Shown here piece by piece: positions 35,672 through 43,728 of a DNA stretch of 64,000 nucleotides. Under the pieces are notes generated by a model. The model was not told the DNA's origin, did not search any database, and saw only the letters and a program-made list of their open reading frames with translations. The translations under genes and the position numbers were made by a program. Each line of letters starts with the position of its first letter. Within the stretch, counting starts at the first letter, position 1. The DNA is taken from assembly GCF_003008515.1 (NCBI RefSeq), contig NZ_CP027668.1, positions 4,381,001-4,445,000 of the forward strand, in the 5' to 3' direction. Source of the DNA: Phreatobacter cathodiphilus. Its GTDB lineage: Bacteria > Pseudomonadota > Alphaproteobacteria > Rhizobiales > Phreatobacteraceae.

Positions 35672-36322
35672 CTAGTCACTACGGGGACCGCGAAACAGAC
35701 GCAATCGGAGGCGAAGTTCGCGCCGCCAGATCTGGTAGTTGAAGTCGAAGATGCGGGGGTCACGCGACGAGAGAATGTGCTGGACGAAGGTGCGGGCCTG
35801 ATCGGGGGTCATCTGCGCGGGTTCGATGCCTCGTGCGCTCAAAAATGACCTGAACTCCGCAATCACCGCCTTGTTGTACTCCATATGGGGACCAGAGTTT
35901 TGGTGCCGCTCAGACAGGAGGGGGCCGGTCTTGGCACGTGCGAATACGCGGCGTGTCTCAGGTTGGAGGGGCTCTTTGTTGTAGAGTTCCCGCGGCACAT
36001 AATGATGTCCGTCAGCGGCGACCTCGACGCGCTCGTGGCCACCGAGGTCCGGATCCACTGACAACGACACCCCGCCACCGACAGTCCACTGGCCTCCGTC
36101 CGGGTTCCCTGCCGGAACGCGTGGCTGGTTCGGATCGAAAGCAAGGATCGATGTCGGTGCGAGAGGGCGGTGGCGATCGGCGAGCCGACCTAGCGACCTC
36201 ACATATCGCTTCCGCGCAAGCAGACTGCGGCGCGCGAATTGCACTGCCAGATCCACATCTCGGTCGATCGCCAGCGCACGTGCCTCACGGTGAATCTGGA
36301 AAAGGGCGATGCTGGCGCTCAT
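35672..36322 (-). CDS. Putative nuclease-type toxin (HH-motif C-terminal domain)
   Basis: 216 residues with no signal peptide. The N-terminal 60 residues are helical and Arg-rich. Residues 62-80 (FDPNQPRVPAGNPDGGQWT) are a recurring linker that precedes toxin domains in alphaproteobacteria. The C-terminal domain has HHYVP at 106-110, His140, His146, EYN at 148-150 and DPRIFDFN near 188, a layout like His-Asn endonuclease toxins of polymorphic systems. A nuclease activity is inferred from these residues. The ATG at 36322 with GGTGGAG 8 nt upstream is preferred to a TTG two codons earlier. Confidence 0.55.
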   Translation of the reverse strand: MSASIALFQIHREARALAIDRDVDLAVQFARRSLLARKRYVRSLGRLADRHRPLAPTSILAFDPNQPRVPAGNPDGGQWTVGGGVSLSVDPDLGGHERVEVAADGHHYVPRELYNKEPLQPETRRVFARAKTGPLLSERHQNSGPHMEYNKAVIAEFRSFLSARGIEPAQMTPDQARTFVQHILSSRDPRIFDFNYQIWRRELRLRLRLFRGPRSD

Positions 36323-36498
36323 CGGCAAGTCTCCACCTGAACGAGGAGACGATGCCAGAACCAGCCGGGCAAATCAAGTTCAAAATCCTAAATAGGAAAA
36401 AAAGCACCAGTTTCTTGCTGTCACAACGATTCCGGGAACGCGCCCAAACTGCTTACATCGCCGCTCAACAAGAAGACGTCGCTCCCCGCCCCCCAAAT

Positions 36499-36524
36499 GC
36501 AAAACGGGGCCCGAAGGCCCCGTT
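36499..36524 (-). terminator. Rho-independent terminator of the rplS operon
   Basis: A 9-bp stem (36503-36511 with 36516-36524, loop CGAA) is followed on the minus strand by TTTT. It lies 28 bp after the rplS stop. Confidence 0.85.
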
Positions 36525-36551
36525 CCGAAAGTCCGGTTCCGGCGAAAAGGC

Positions 36552-36926
36552 TCAGGCCTTGTCGGAGCGGTCGATGCGCTCGGCGATGCGGGCCGACTTG
36601 CCGCGGCGATCGCGCAGGTAATAGAGCTTCGCGCGACGGACCTTGCCGCGGCGCACCAGCTTGATGGAATCGATGATCGGGGAGTGCACCGGGAAGACGC
36701 GCTCGACGCCCTCGCCATAGGAGATCTTGCGGACGGTGAAGCTCTCCATCAGGCCGCCGCCGGAGCGGGCGATGCAGACGCCCTCATAGGCCTGGACGCG
36801 GGAGCGGTCGCCTTCACGGACCTTCACGTTGACGATGACGGTGTCGCCGGGGGCGAAGTCGGGCAGCTTCTTGTCGCCGAGGACGCGGGCGGCCTCTTCG
36901 GCCTCGAGGGTCTGGATCAGGTTCAT
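36552..36926 (-). CDS. rplS: 50S ribosomal protein L19
   Basis: 124 residues from [24 protein letters not shown]. The L19 core [31 protein letters not shown] and [34 protein letters not shown] are complete. It lies at the 30S-50S interface. It is the last gene of the minus-strand operon ffh-rpsP-rimM-trmD-rplS, with a terminator after it. The open frame runs upstream into a repeat-containing spacer, but the family start is clear. The spacer between trmD and rplS is about 260 bp, unusually long for this operon, and is filled by short repeats. Confidence 0.97.
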   Translation of the reverse strand: MNLIQTLEAEEAARVLGDKKLPDFAPGDTVIVNVKVREGDRSRVQAYEGVCIARSGGGLMESFTVRKISYGEGVERVFPVHSPIIDSIKLVRRGKVRRAKLYYLRDRRGKSARIAERIDRSDKA

Positions 36927-37050
36927 CGGTTCAATCCTTGTGGCCGGGCTTGGCCGGCATCTTGTTGGTCTTGGTTCCGAGGATGGGCAGATAGCCCGCC
37001 GGAAGGCGGCTCGATAGTCGAAACGGGAGGGATTGTCACGCGGAAAGTGA

Positions 37051-37199
37051 GGCAGTGGGCAGTCGGCAATAGGCAGTCGGCGGTCGGCAGTCGGCAATAG
37101 CCGGGCTGCAATCGGCCGTCGGAAGAGGCGGGTCGGGGCAGCGAAGCCCCTTCTTCCGACTTCCGACTGCCTACTCCCCACTGCCTACTCCCCACTGCC
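37051..37199. repeat. Inverted arrays of GGCAGTnGG-type short repeats
   Basis: The plus strand at 37051-37100 reads repeated GGCAGTSGGCAATAGGCAGTCGG units. At 37153-37199 the complementary form (CTTCCGACTGCCTACTCCCCACTGCC) occurs, so the two arrays face each other across about 50 bp. It lies between trmD and rplS, and the trmD stop codon falls inside the right array. Confidence 0.75.
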
Positions 37200-37877
37200 C
37201 CTCTTCGCCCAGAGATCCGGCCGCCGCTCCCGCGTCAGCCGCTCGGCCTCGGCGCGGCGCCACCGGGCGATCTTCTGATGGTCGCCGGAGACGAGGATCT
37301 CGGGAATCGTCAGGCCCTCGAAGACCTGCGGCCGGGTGTAGTGCGGATATTCGAGGAGGCCGGTCTCGAAGCTCTCCTCGGTGCCGCTCTCGGCATGGCC
37401 CATGACGCCGGGCAGGAGCCGCACCACCGCGTCGAGCAGGACCAGGGCGGCGAGTTCCCCGCCGGAGAGCACGTAGTCGCCGATGGAGACCTCGGTGAGG
37501 CCGCGCGCCGCGATCAGCCGCTCGTCGACGCCCTCGAAGCGGCCGCAGAGGATCACCGCGCCGGGGCCGGCGGCGAGCTCGCGGACGAAGCCTTGCGTCA
37601 GCGGCTTCCCCCGCGGCGACATGTAGAGGCGGGGGCGGGGGTCGCCTTGCGGGGAGGCGTGGTCGATGGCGCGGGCGACGACGTCCGCCTTCATCACCAT
37701 GCCCGGCCCGCCCCCCGCCGGCGTGTCGTCCACGGTGCGGTGCCGGTCGGTGGCGAAGTCACGGATGAAATGGGTGTCGAGGCTCCAGGCCGCCCCCAGC
37801 GCCCGGCCGGCCAGCGACAGGCCGAGGGGCCCTGGGAACATCTCGGGATAGAGGGTGAGGACGGAGGCGTGGAACAT
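37185..37877 (-). CDS. trmD: tRNA (guanine-N1)-methyltransferase
   Basis: 230 residues. TrmD (SPOUT class) methylates G37 of tRNAs next to the anticodon, using S-adenosylmethionine, and prevents frameshifting. The knot motifs are present: [11 protein letters not shown] near residue 86, [13 protein letters not shown] near 110, and [28 protein letters not shown] near 131-158, with the catalytic [12 protein letters not shown] near 51. The last codons (KRGSGE) and the stop come from the repeat array at 37153-37199. The ATG at 37877 is preceded in frame by a TTG, less likely the start. rimM ends 6 bp upstream. Confidence 0.96.
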   Translation of the reverse strand: MFHASVLTLYPEMFPGPLGLSLAGRALGAAWSLDTHFIRDFATDRHRTVDDTPAGGGPGMVMKADVVARAIDHASPQGDPRPRLYMSPRGKPLTQGFVRELAAGPGAVILCGRFEGVDERLIAARGLTEVSIGDYVLSGGELAALVLLDAVVRLLPGVMGHAESGTEESFETGLLEYPHYTRPQVFEGLTIPEILVSGDHQKIARWRRAEAERLTRERRPDLWAKRGSGE

Positions 37878-37883
37878 CAAACC

Positions 37884-38420
37884 TCAGTCGCGGTCTTGCG
37901 GGTCGCGGGGCGTGTCCTCGAGCAGGCCCGCGGGCGGGTCGATGACGATGCGTCCGCCGTCGACGTCGACGGTGGGGACCACGGCCTTGGTGAAGGGGAT
38001 CATCACCGCCCGCTGGCCCTTGCGCGCCACGTCGATGACGTCGCCCGCGCCGAAGTCATAGACGGCGGTGACCGTGCCGACGGGCTCGCCGGCGAGGGTC
38101 TCGACCTTCAGGCCGATCAGGTCGGCATGGAGGAACTCGTCCTCGTCCTCGGCGGGGGGAATGCGCTCGCGCGGCACGAAGAGCTGCATGTTGGTCACCG
38201 CCTCCGCGGCGGTGCGGTCCGTCAGCTCGGCGATGCGGGCCACCAGCACCTCGCCGGCCGGGCGCACGCTGGTGACCGTGTAGAGGCGGCCGTCGCGGGA
38301 CTGCAGGGGGGAGTAGTCGAGGATCGCGGCGGGGTCCTGGGTGTAGGACTTGACGCGCACCTCTCCCCGCACCCCGTGAGGCGCACCGAACTTGGCGACG
38401 AGGACGAGGTCGGTGGACAT
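37884..38420 (-). CDS. rimM: Ribosome maturation factor RimM
   Basis: 178 residues. The N-terminal barrel holds VLVAKFGAPHGVRGEVRVKSYT (residues 6-27), the RimM signature. The C-terminal PRC-barrel has DLIGLKVETLAGEPVGTVTAVYDFGAGDVIDV and ends with IPFTKAVVPTVDVDGGRIVIDPPAGLL. It binds S19 and helps late 16S rRNA processing in 30S assembly. It lies between rpsP (63-bp gap with a hairpin) and trmD (6-bp gap) in the ffh operon. Confidence 0.96.
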   Translation of the reverse strand: MSTDLVLVAKFGAPHGVRGEVRVKSYTQDPAAILDYSPLQSRDGRLYTVTSVRPAGEVLVARIAELTDRTAAEAVTNMQLFVPRERIPPAEDEDEFLHADLIGLKVETLAGEPVGTVTAVYDFGAGDVIDVARKGQRAVMIPFTKAVVPTVDVDGGRIVIDPPAGLLEDTPRDPQDRD

Positions 38421-38443
38421 GGGAGGCCCTCGCAGGACGCAAG

Positions 38444-38473
38444 GCCTCCGTGCAGGTCACCCGGCACGGAGGC
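38444..38473 (-). promoter_or_regulatory. Intercistronic hairpin between rpsP and rimM
   Basis: A perfect 10-bp stem (38444-38453 with 38464-38473, loop of 10) fills the rpsP-rimM spacer. There is no T run, so it is not a classic terminator. It could protect the upstream message or limit rimM translation. Confidence 0.55.
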
Positions 38474-38483
38474 GGTCGGCACG

Positions 38484-38843
38484 TCACTCGGCGGCGGCTT
38501 CGGCGGCCTTGGCGGCCTTGGCGGCCTTCGAGGCGGCGCGTTCCTCGGCCTTCTTGCCGGGCACGGCCTTCTCCGGGTTGTTCGACGCGGTGCGCTTCAT
38601 CAGCCCCTCGGCGTCGAAGAAGCGGGCCACGCGGTCCGTCGGCAGGGCGCCCTTGGCGATCCAGGCCTTGGCGGCCTCGACGTCGAGGTCGTAGCGCTTC
38701 TGGTCCTTGGAGAGCATCGGGTTGTAGGTGCCGATCTTCTCGATGAAGCGGCCGTCGCGCGGCGAGCGCGAGTCGGCGACGACGATCTGGTAGAAGGGGC
38801 GCTTCTTGGTGCCGCGGCGGGCGAGGCGGATCTTGAGCGACAT
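38484..38843 (-). CDS. rpsP: 30S ribosomal protein S16
   Basis: 119 residues. It begins [26 protein letters not shown], the S16 signature, with the usual [12 protein letters not shown] near residue 32. The C-terminal tail from about 85 is a Lys/Ala/Glu-rich extension ([29 protein letters not shown]), common in alphaproteobacteria. It binds 16S rRNA during 30S assembly. It follows ffh by 54 bp. Confidence 0.97.
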   Translation of the reverse strand: MSLKIRLARRGTKKRPFYQIVVADSRSPRDGRFIEKIGTYNPMLSKDQKRYDLDVEAAKAWIAKGALPTDRVARFFDAEGLMKRTASNNPEKAVPGKKAEERAASKAAKAAKAAEAAAE

Positions 38844-38897
38844 GGGATACTCCGTTGGGTCGTTCGTGAGGGGCAGGATGGGGTGAAACGGGGCCGG

Positions 38898-40442
38898 CTA
38901 TTTCTTCTTGCCGAAGGGAAAGCCGGGAAGGCCGGGGAGCTTGGCGCCACCGAGGCCGCCGAGGCCGGGGAAACCCGGCGGCAGGCCGCCGGGGGGCAGC
39001 GAGGGCATCTTATCCGGCAAGCCACCGGGAAGCCCGCCGGGCATCTTCTGCTGCAGTTCGGCAAGCATTTCCGGGGTCGGCTGGGGCATGCCGCCGCCGA
39101 GGCCGAACATGTTGGCGAGGCCTGCCATGGGGCCGCGCTTGGCGCCGGGGCCGCCCATGGCCTTCATCATGTCGGCCATGCCGCGATGCATCTTGAGGAG
39201 CTTGTTGACCTCTTCCGGGTTGGTGCCGGAACCGCGGGCGATGCGACGGCGACGCTTGCCGTCGATTTCCTTGGGGTTGCGGCGCTCCCAGGGGGTCATG
39301 GCGTGGATGATGGCGCGCTGGCGCTTGATCGCCTTGTCGTCGACGGCGCCGGCGAGCTGCTTCTGCATGTTCTTCACGCCGGGCAGCATGCCCATCAGGC
39401 CCTGCATGCCGCCGAGTTTCATCATCTGGTCGAGCTGGTCGCCGAGGTCGTTCAGGTTGAACTGACCCGACTGCATGCGCTTGGCGATCGCCATGCCCTT
39501 CTCGGCATCGATCGATTCCGCCGCCTTCTCGACCAGCGAGACGATGTCGCCCATGCCGAGGATGCGGTTGGCGATGCGCGAGGGGTGGAAGTCCTCCAGC
39601 CCGTCCATCTTCTCCGATGTGCCGAGCAGCTTGATCGGCTTGCCGGTGACGGCGCGCATGGAGAGGGCGGCGCCGCCGCGGCCGTCACCGTCGACGCGGG
39701 TCAGCACCACGCCGGTGACCTTGACGCGGCCGGTGAAGGAGCGCGCGACGTTGACAGCGTCCTGGCCGGTGAGGCTGTCGACGACGAGCAGGGTCTCATG
39801 GGGGCCGGCGGCCTTCTCGACCTCGGCCACCTCAACCATGAGCGCTTCGTCAACATGGGTGCGGCCGGCGGTGTCCAGCATCACCACGTCGTAGCCGCCG
39901 AGGCGGCCGGCCTCGATGGCGCGGCGGGCGATCTGCACCGGCGACTGGCCCGCGACGATGGGCAGGGTGTCGACGCCGATCTGCTTGCCGAGGATGGCGA
40001 GCTGCTCCATCGCGGCCGGGCGCCGCGTGTCGAGCGAGGCCATCAGCACCTTTTTCTTCTGTTTCTCGAAGAGGCGCTTGGCGAGCTTGGCGGTGGTGGT
40101 CGTCTTGCCCGAGCCCTGCAGGCCGACCATCATGATCGGCACCGGCGGCACGGCCTGGAGGTCGATGGCGACGCCCTCGGTGCCGAGGGTTTCGACCAGC
40201 GTGTCGTGGACGATCTTGACGACCATCTGGCCGGGCGTCACCGACTTGATGACCTCGGCGCCGACAGCGCGGTCGCGCACCTTGTCGGTGAAGGAACGCA
40301 CGACCTCGAGCGCCACGTCGGCCTCGAGCAGGGCGCGGCGCACCTCGCGCATCGCCTCCTGGACATCGGCTTCGCTCAGCGCGCCGCGGCCCTTGAGGCG
40401 ATCGAGGATGCCGGACAGTCGTGTCGACAGGCCTTCGAACAT
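38898..40442 (-). CDS. ffh: Signal recognition particle protein Ffh (SRP54)
   Basis: 514 residues, N-G-M layout. The N domain starts MFEGLSTRLSGILDRLKGRGALSE. The G domain carries G1 GLQGSGKTTTTAKLAKRL near 107, DTRRPAA, DTAGRTHVDEALM near 190 and TRVDGDGRGGAAL near 247. The M domain binds 4.5S RNA and signal peptides, here with a long Gly/Pro/Met-rich tail ending PFGKKK. It delivers ribosomes with inner-membrane proteins to FtsY. The ATG at 40442 has GGTGGAG 5 nt upstream and is chosen over an ATG six codons earlier. First gene of the operon. Confidence 0.97.
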   Translation of the reverse strand: MFEGLSTRLSGILDRLKGRGALSEADVQEAMREVRRALLEADVALEVVRSFTDKVRDRAVGAEVIKSVTPGQMVVKIVHDTLVETLGTEGVAIDLQAVPPVPIMMVGLQGSGKTTTTAKLAKRLFEKQKKKVLMASLDTRRPAAMEQLAILGKQIGVDTLPIVAGQSPVQIARRAIEAGRLGGYDVVMLDTAGRTHVDEALMVEVAEVEKAAGPHETLLVVDSLTGQDAVNVARSFTGRVKVTGVVLTRVDGDGRGGAALSMRAVTGKPIKLLGTSEKMDGLEDFHPSRIANRILGMGDIVSLVEKAAESIDAEKGMAIAKRMQSGQFNLNDLGDQLDQMMKLGGMQGLMGMLPGVKNMQKQLAGAVDDKAIKRQRAIIHAMTPWERRNPKEIDGKRRRRIARGSGTNPEEVNKLLKMHRGMADMMKAMGGPGAKRGPMAGLANMFGLGGGMPQPTPEMLAELQQKMPGGLPGGLPDKMPSLPPGGLPPGFPGLGGLGGAKLPGLPGFPFGKKK

Positions 40443-40457
40443 GATCGCTCCACCATT

Positions 40458-40481
40458 CATTTCCGGGGTGCCCCGAAAATG
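40458..40481. promoter_or_regulatory. Near-perfect inverted repeat upstream of ffh
   Basis: CATTTCCGGGG and CCCCGAAAATG flank TG, an 11-bp arm palindrome with one mismatch, 15 bp before the ffh start. It could be an operator or a 5'-leader hairpin; no known regulator is matched. Confidence 0.4.
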
Positions 40482-40650
40482 GTCCCGGACATCCCGGACC
40501 GCAACGCGTTTCGCGCCCGAGGGCGCATGCTGCGCTGTCGGGCGGGAACCTCCGGGGTCAGGCCCCGGTCGGCGAAGGCAGGTCTCGGATGAGCGAGAGT
40601 GGGGTGCGGATAGAGCGGGAGCCGCGGAAAGTCAAGGAAAGACGCGCGAA

Positions 40651-41442
40651 CTATGCCCCGCGCAGGCCGAATGCCGCCCTCGGGGCTCCGCGGGGACCGG
40701 GCGCGCCAGGGGGACGGGTCGGAGTTGGTGTGTCAGCCGCCCGGGAACCCCGGCCGCCGGACAGCCTGTCGGCGACTATCAGCCACAGCGAGGCTGCCAT
40801 GAGGGCAATCGCCAGCGGCATGCGCGGCAGCGAGTTCGTCAGCCAGACCAGCGCCACCAGCCGACGCGGTGCGATCCCCATGCCCAAGCTGAGGAACGTC
40901 GTGATCAGCACGAAGCCGTGCAACGCCGCCAAGGCCACGAGGCTGAGCCAGATCGGATAGGCGATGCCGAAACGCTCGCGTGCCGACAGGCCGTCGTCTC
41001 GCTGCGCAAGGACCGCGAGGGTGATCAGCGAGATCAGCGCCGCAAGAAGCAACCAGGGAATTGGCATGCGCATGGGGCCGACGAAGCCAAGCGAGAAGGC
41101 AACGCTCCAGTGGTTGAAGAACAGGGTGCCGAAGGCGAGATCGGCCAGAACCACAAAGCCGATAAGCGGGCCGACCAGGATCGTCATTTCCAACGTACGG
41201 GCGCGCCGCGCCGCTGGTCGGATCAGCGACAGGGCGAAGGCGACATAGATGAGGGGCTTCAGATACATGCCCATGACCAGCGCAATGGCCCCACCGGCAC
41301 CGCTGGTACCGCGCCCCGCGCTCGAAGCCACGAAGTAGACGAGGTAGGGAAAACCAGCGGTCAGCGCCATGAGAATTGCGATACGGGTGATAAGCCCGAT
41401 GCCATAGCGCTGCCTCGTGATGGTGCGACCGAACCACGACAT
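40651..41442 (-). CDS. Hypothetical integral membrane protein
   Basis: 263 residues from MSWFGRTITRQRYGIGLITRI, with about six hydrophobic segments (near 20-38, 55-75, 85-110, 125-145, 165-190, 205-225) and a disordered Pro/Arg/Gly-rich cytoplasmic tail. The family is not recognised; it loosely resembles small uncharacterised DUF-type membrane proteins. The start at 41442 follows GGAGG and gives a normal first helix; 16 extra in-frame codons upstream are not needed. The downstream end lies 208 bp from the divergent ffh promoter. Confidence 0.6.
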   Translation of the reverse strand: MSWFGRTITRQRYGIGLITRIAILMALTAGFPYLVYFVASSAGRGTSGAGGAIALVMGMYLKPLIYVAFALSLIRPAARRARTLEMTILVGPLIGFVVLADLAFGTLFFNHWSVAFSLGFVGPMRMPIPWLLLAALISLITLAVLAQRDDGLSARERFGIAYPIWLSLVALAALHGFVLITTFLSLGMGIAPRRLVALVWLTNSLPRMPLAIALMAASLWLIVADRLSGGRGSRAADTPTPTRPPGAPGPRGAPRAAFGLRGA

Positions 41443-41609
41443 GGTGAGCCTCCGTACGTGGGCAGGCTGGTCGTCGCGCGTTGATGCCACCTTAAGGCGA
41501 CTATCGAAATGGAAGACAACCCGGAGGATTGGCTAACGGACGCTTGCTTGCGCTCGGTGAAGGCGGGTGCATCGGTGATGGCGCGAATGGGCAAAGCCCC
41601 TGAGCCTGC

Positions 41610-41981
41610 TCAGCCGCCGATGCCGTGGTCGAGCACGCGCCCGGTCAGCGCCTCGTAGGCGGCGCGGCAGGCAGGCGATCCCGGACAGCCGGGCAGTGCG
41701 ACCATCGGCGCCACGACCAGCAGCCCGGCCGCCACGATCGCCAGGGCCAGCGCGGCTCCTCTTCGAAGGCGACCCGCCAGGGCCAGCGTCGGTATGATGA
41801 GGGCCTGCGCCACGCAGAGAACAAGCAGCACGCGCCGCGGGCTCACGGTCTCCCGGTCGAAGACGGTGAGATGCCCGTCGGGGAAGCCGACCATGGACAG
41901 GCTCGCCCATTCCACGAAGGCGAGGGCGAGGCAGAGAAGGCCCCAGCACAGGGCGACCGTGACGGCATGACGGCGGTTCAT
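41610..41981 (-). CDS. Small hypothetical membrane protein
   Basis: 123 residues from MNRRHAVTVALCWGLLCLALAF. Three hydrophobic segments (8-28, 55-72, 80-102), a short loop with two Cys (GCPGSPAC), and a C-terminal VLDHGIGG. The family is unknown. It lies 168 bp upstream of the other membrane unknown, same strand. An alternative GTG or ATG eight codons earlier is possible. Confidence 0.5.
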   Translation of the reverse strand: MNRRHAVTVALCWGLLCLALAFVEWASLSMVGFPDGHLTVFDRETVSPRRVLLVLCVAQALIIPTLALAGRLRRGAALALAIVAAGLLVVAPMVALPGCPGSPACRAAYEALTGRVLDHGIGG

Positions 41982-42144
41982 GCGGCCTGTTTCCCGCACC
42001 GACAATGCTCTCTTGTGTCGCGCGGCCAGACTGCGGCTGCTGTCAGAAACAGGCCGGTCGGCATCGCGCCGATCGCAGCATGCGCCTCGACAGACCTGCG
42101 AATCCGCTCTACCCGCTGAACATCCAGTGCCCGGACATCCACCC

Positions 42145-42810
42145 TTGGAAACCGCCCTCTACCTCCCCGTCAAAACCTTCCTCGAAGGCCTCGGCTTCGA
42201 CGTGAAGGGCGAGATCATGGGCTGCGACCTGGTCGCGTTGAGGGACGGCGAACCCGCCGCCGTCGTCATCGGCGAGCTGAAACAGTCCTTCACCCTCGAA
42301 CTCGTCCTGCAGGCGGTCGACCGCTCGGCCGCCGCCGACGAGGTCTGGCTGGCGGTGAAGGCCTCCGCCAAGGGGCGCGGCCGCGAGCACGACAGCCGCG
42401 TGAAGAAGCTGTGCCGGCTCTGCGGCTTCGGGCTCCTGTCGGTGCTGCCGATGGGCGGCGTCGAGGTCGTCGTCGACCCCGTCCCGTGGAAGCCGCGGCA
42501 CGACGGCAAGCGCCGCTCGCGCCTCGTCGCCGAACACCGCCGCCGCCGCGGTGATCCCGCGACCGGCGGCTCGACGCGCCGCCCCATCATGACCGCCTAC
42601 CGCCAGCGCACCCTCGCCATGGCCCAGGCCCTCGCCGCCGGCCCGCTCCGCCCCCGTGATCTCACGCCCTTCGCCCCCGACGCAGCGGCCATCCTCCAGC
42701 GCAACGTCTATGGCTGGTTCGTACGGCAGGAGCGCGGGATCTACGGACTGTCGGAGGCCGGCCATGCCGCCCTTGCCGCATGGGCCGACCACCTGCCTGC
42801 GGAGCCCTGA
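42145..42810 (+). CDS. DUF2161 family protein (PD-(D/E)XK nuclease-like fold)
   Basis: 221 residues starting at a TTG (42145); the sequence LETALYLPVKTFLEGLGFDVKGEI then fits the family start METALYLPVK. The motif IGELKQSFTLELVLQAVDR near residue 45 gives the E-x-K pair, and CDLVAL supplies the upstream Asp, the layout of PD-(D/E)XK nucleases. A wHTH-like C-terminal part (GPLRPRDLTPF, VYGWFVRQERGIYGLSEAG) follows. The activity is not established for the family. No ATG start would keep the conserved beginning, which is why TTG is called. Confidence 0.75.
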   Translation: METALYLPVKTFLEGLGFDVKGEIMGCDLVALRDGEPAAVVIGELKQSFTLELVLQAVDRSAAADEVWLAVKASAKGRGREHDSRVKKLCRLCGFGLLSVLPMGGVEVVVDPVPWKPRHDGKRRSRLVAEHRRRRGDPATGGSTRRPIMTAYRQRTLAMAQALAAGPLRPRDLTPFAPDAAAILQRNVYGWFVRQERGIYGLSEAGHAALAAWADHLPAEP

Positions 42811-42898
42811 GGGATCGCGACCTTCTGTCGCCGCAGTGCAACGCAGGACCCCTCGGCCGCGTTGCACTGCCATGCCCCACCAACACAGGAGTGCCTCC

Positions 42899-43183
42899 GT
42901 GCCCGCCTTCCACCGCCGCGTCATGTTGGCCGCGACCCTCGCCCTGACGATCGCCGCCGTGCCCCTGGCCGCTGCCCGCGCCGACGACCGGCCGGTCACC
43001 CCCCAGGAGCGCGTGCAGATCGAGAACAGTCTGCGCCAAGCCGGTTTCACCCGCTGGGGAGACATCGAGTTTGACGACGGACACTTCGACGTGGACGACG
43101 CCATCGCCGCCGACGGCGGCAAGTACGACCTGGAGCTTTCCAGCGTCGACTTCTCCATCATCAAGCGCGAGCGCGACGACTGA
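42899..43183 (+). CDS. Small periplasmic protein, PepSY-like
   Basis: 94 residues. A GTG at 42899 has AGGAG 7 nt upstream; the signal peptide MLAATLALTIAAVPLAAARA follows after VPAFHRRV. The mature 60 residues (VQIENSLRQAGFTRWGDIEFDDGHFDVDDAIAADGGKYDLELSSVDFSIIKRE) have the PepSY_2 pattern of a helix and a strand hairpin with a charged turn. Such domains often modulate periplasmic enzymes or bind metals. The function is unknown. The neighbouring secreted protein is convergent, 4 bp away. Confidence 0.65.
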   Translation: MPAFHRRVMLAATLALTIAAVPLAAARADDRPVTPQERVQIENSLRQAGFTRWGDIEFDDGHFDVDDAIAADGGKYDLELSSVDFSIIKRERDD

Positions 43184-43187
43184 TCCG

Positions 43188-43598
43188 TCAGCCGCGCCGG
43201 CACAGCCGGCCGAGATCGGCGAAGGTCAGGCGGATCGCCTGTTCCGAGCGCGCGATCATGCGCCGGCCGGCGGCGCTCCGACAGTCCCAGCGCAGGCCGG
43301 CGCGCGCCGCAATCGCCCGGCGATACTCCGCCGTGAGAGTGCGGACCGTGTCCGCACGGATGCAACCCGACGCCATGCGACGGAACCGCGTCTCAAGGGC
43401 CGGTGGACGCCCGCAGGCGCGCAGGAAAACCTCGACCACCGCATAGGAGTCCACCCGTTTCGACAGGTCCGCGCGCTGCGCGGGTGTGAGCAGATCGAGA
43501 CTGTAGGCGCCGCCACCGGGGGCCGATTGGGCCGCTGCGGGGGAAGCGGCGACAAGGGCGACGAGCGCGCCGGCGGCGAGGAGATGGAAAGAGCGCAT
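43188..43598 (-). CDS. Small exported protein of unknown function
   Basis: 136 residues with a Sec signal ending in ASPAAAQSAPG. The mature domain is helical, with four Cys (LRACGRP, SGCIRAD, WDCRSA, RLCRRG) that could pair as two disulfides. The family is not recognised. It is convergent with the PepSY-like gene and divergent from ispA, 130 bp away. Confidence 0.6.
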   Translation of the reverse strand: MRSFHLLAAGALVALVAASPAAAQSAPGGGAYSLDLLTPAQRADLSKRVDSYAVVEVFLRACGRPPALETRFRRMASGCIRADTVRTLTAEYRRAIAARAGLRWDCRSAAGRRMIARSEQAIRLTFADLGRLCRRG

Positions 43599-43728
43599 GG
43601 ACCGGCGGGAAGGACTTCTGACGGCGCCAAGTCTAGCCGCGCCGCTGCGGCTCGCAAGCGCCGGCCCTTGACGTCACAGCCTGCCTCGGCCACCCCTCGC
43701 CATCGCTTCTCGTCTCCGGCCCTCAGCC

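Noticed and set aside
36350-36548. A short plus-strand frame MPEPAGQIKFKILNRKK
   Set aside because: It runs through the rplS terminator and into the antisense of rplS, and no ribosome-binding site supports it.
36927-37184. An N-terminal extension of L19 or a small protein reading QSEVGRRGF-like repeats
   Set aside because: The frame is translated from the short-repeat arrays; this pattern is a known source of spurious proteins.
37278-40592. A very long open frame on the plus strand, over 1100 codons, opposite ffh-rpsP-rimM-trmD
   Set aside because: It is the antisense shadow of conserved minus-strand genes in GC-rich DNA and encodes a His/Ala/Gly-rich product with no family resemblance. The same holds for other long frames, such as minus 21109-23862 and plus 12072-13802.
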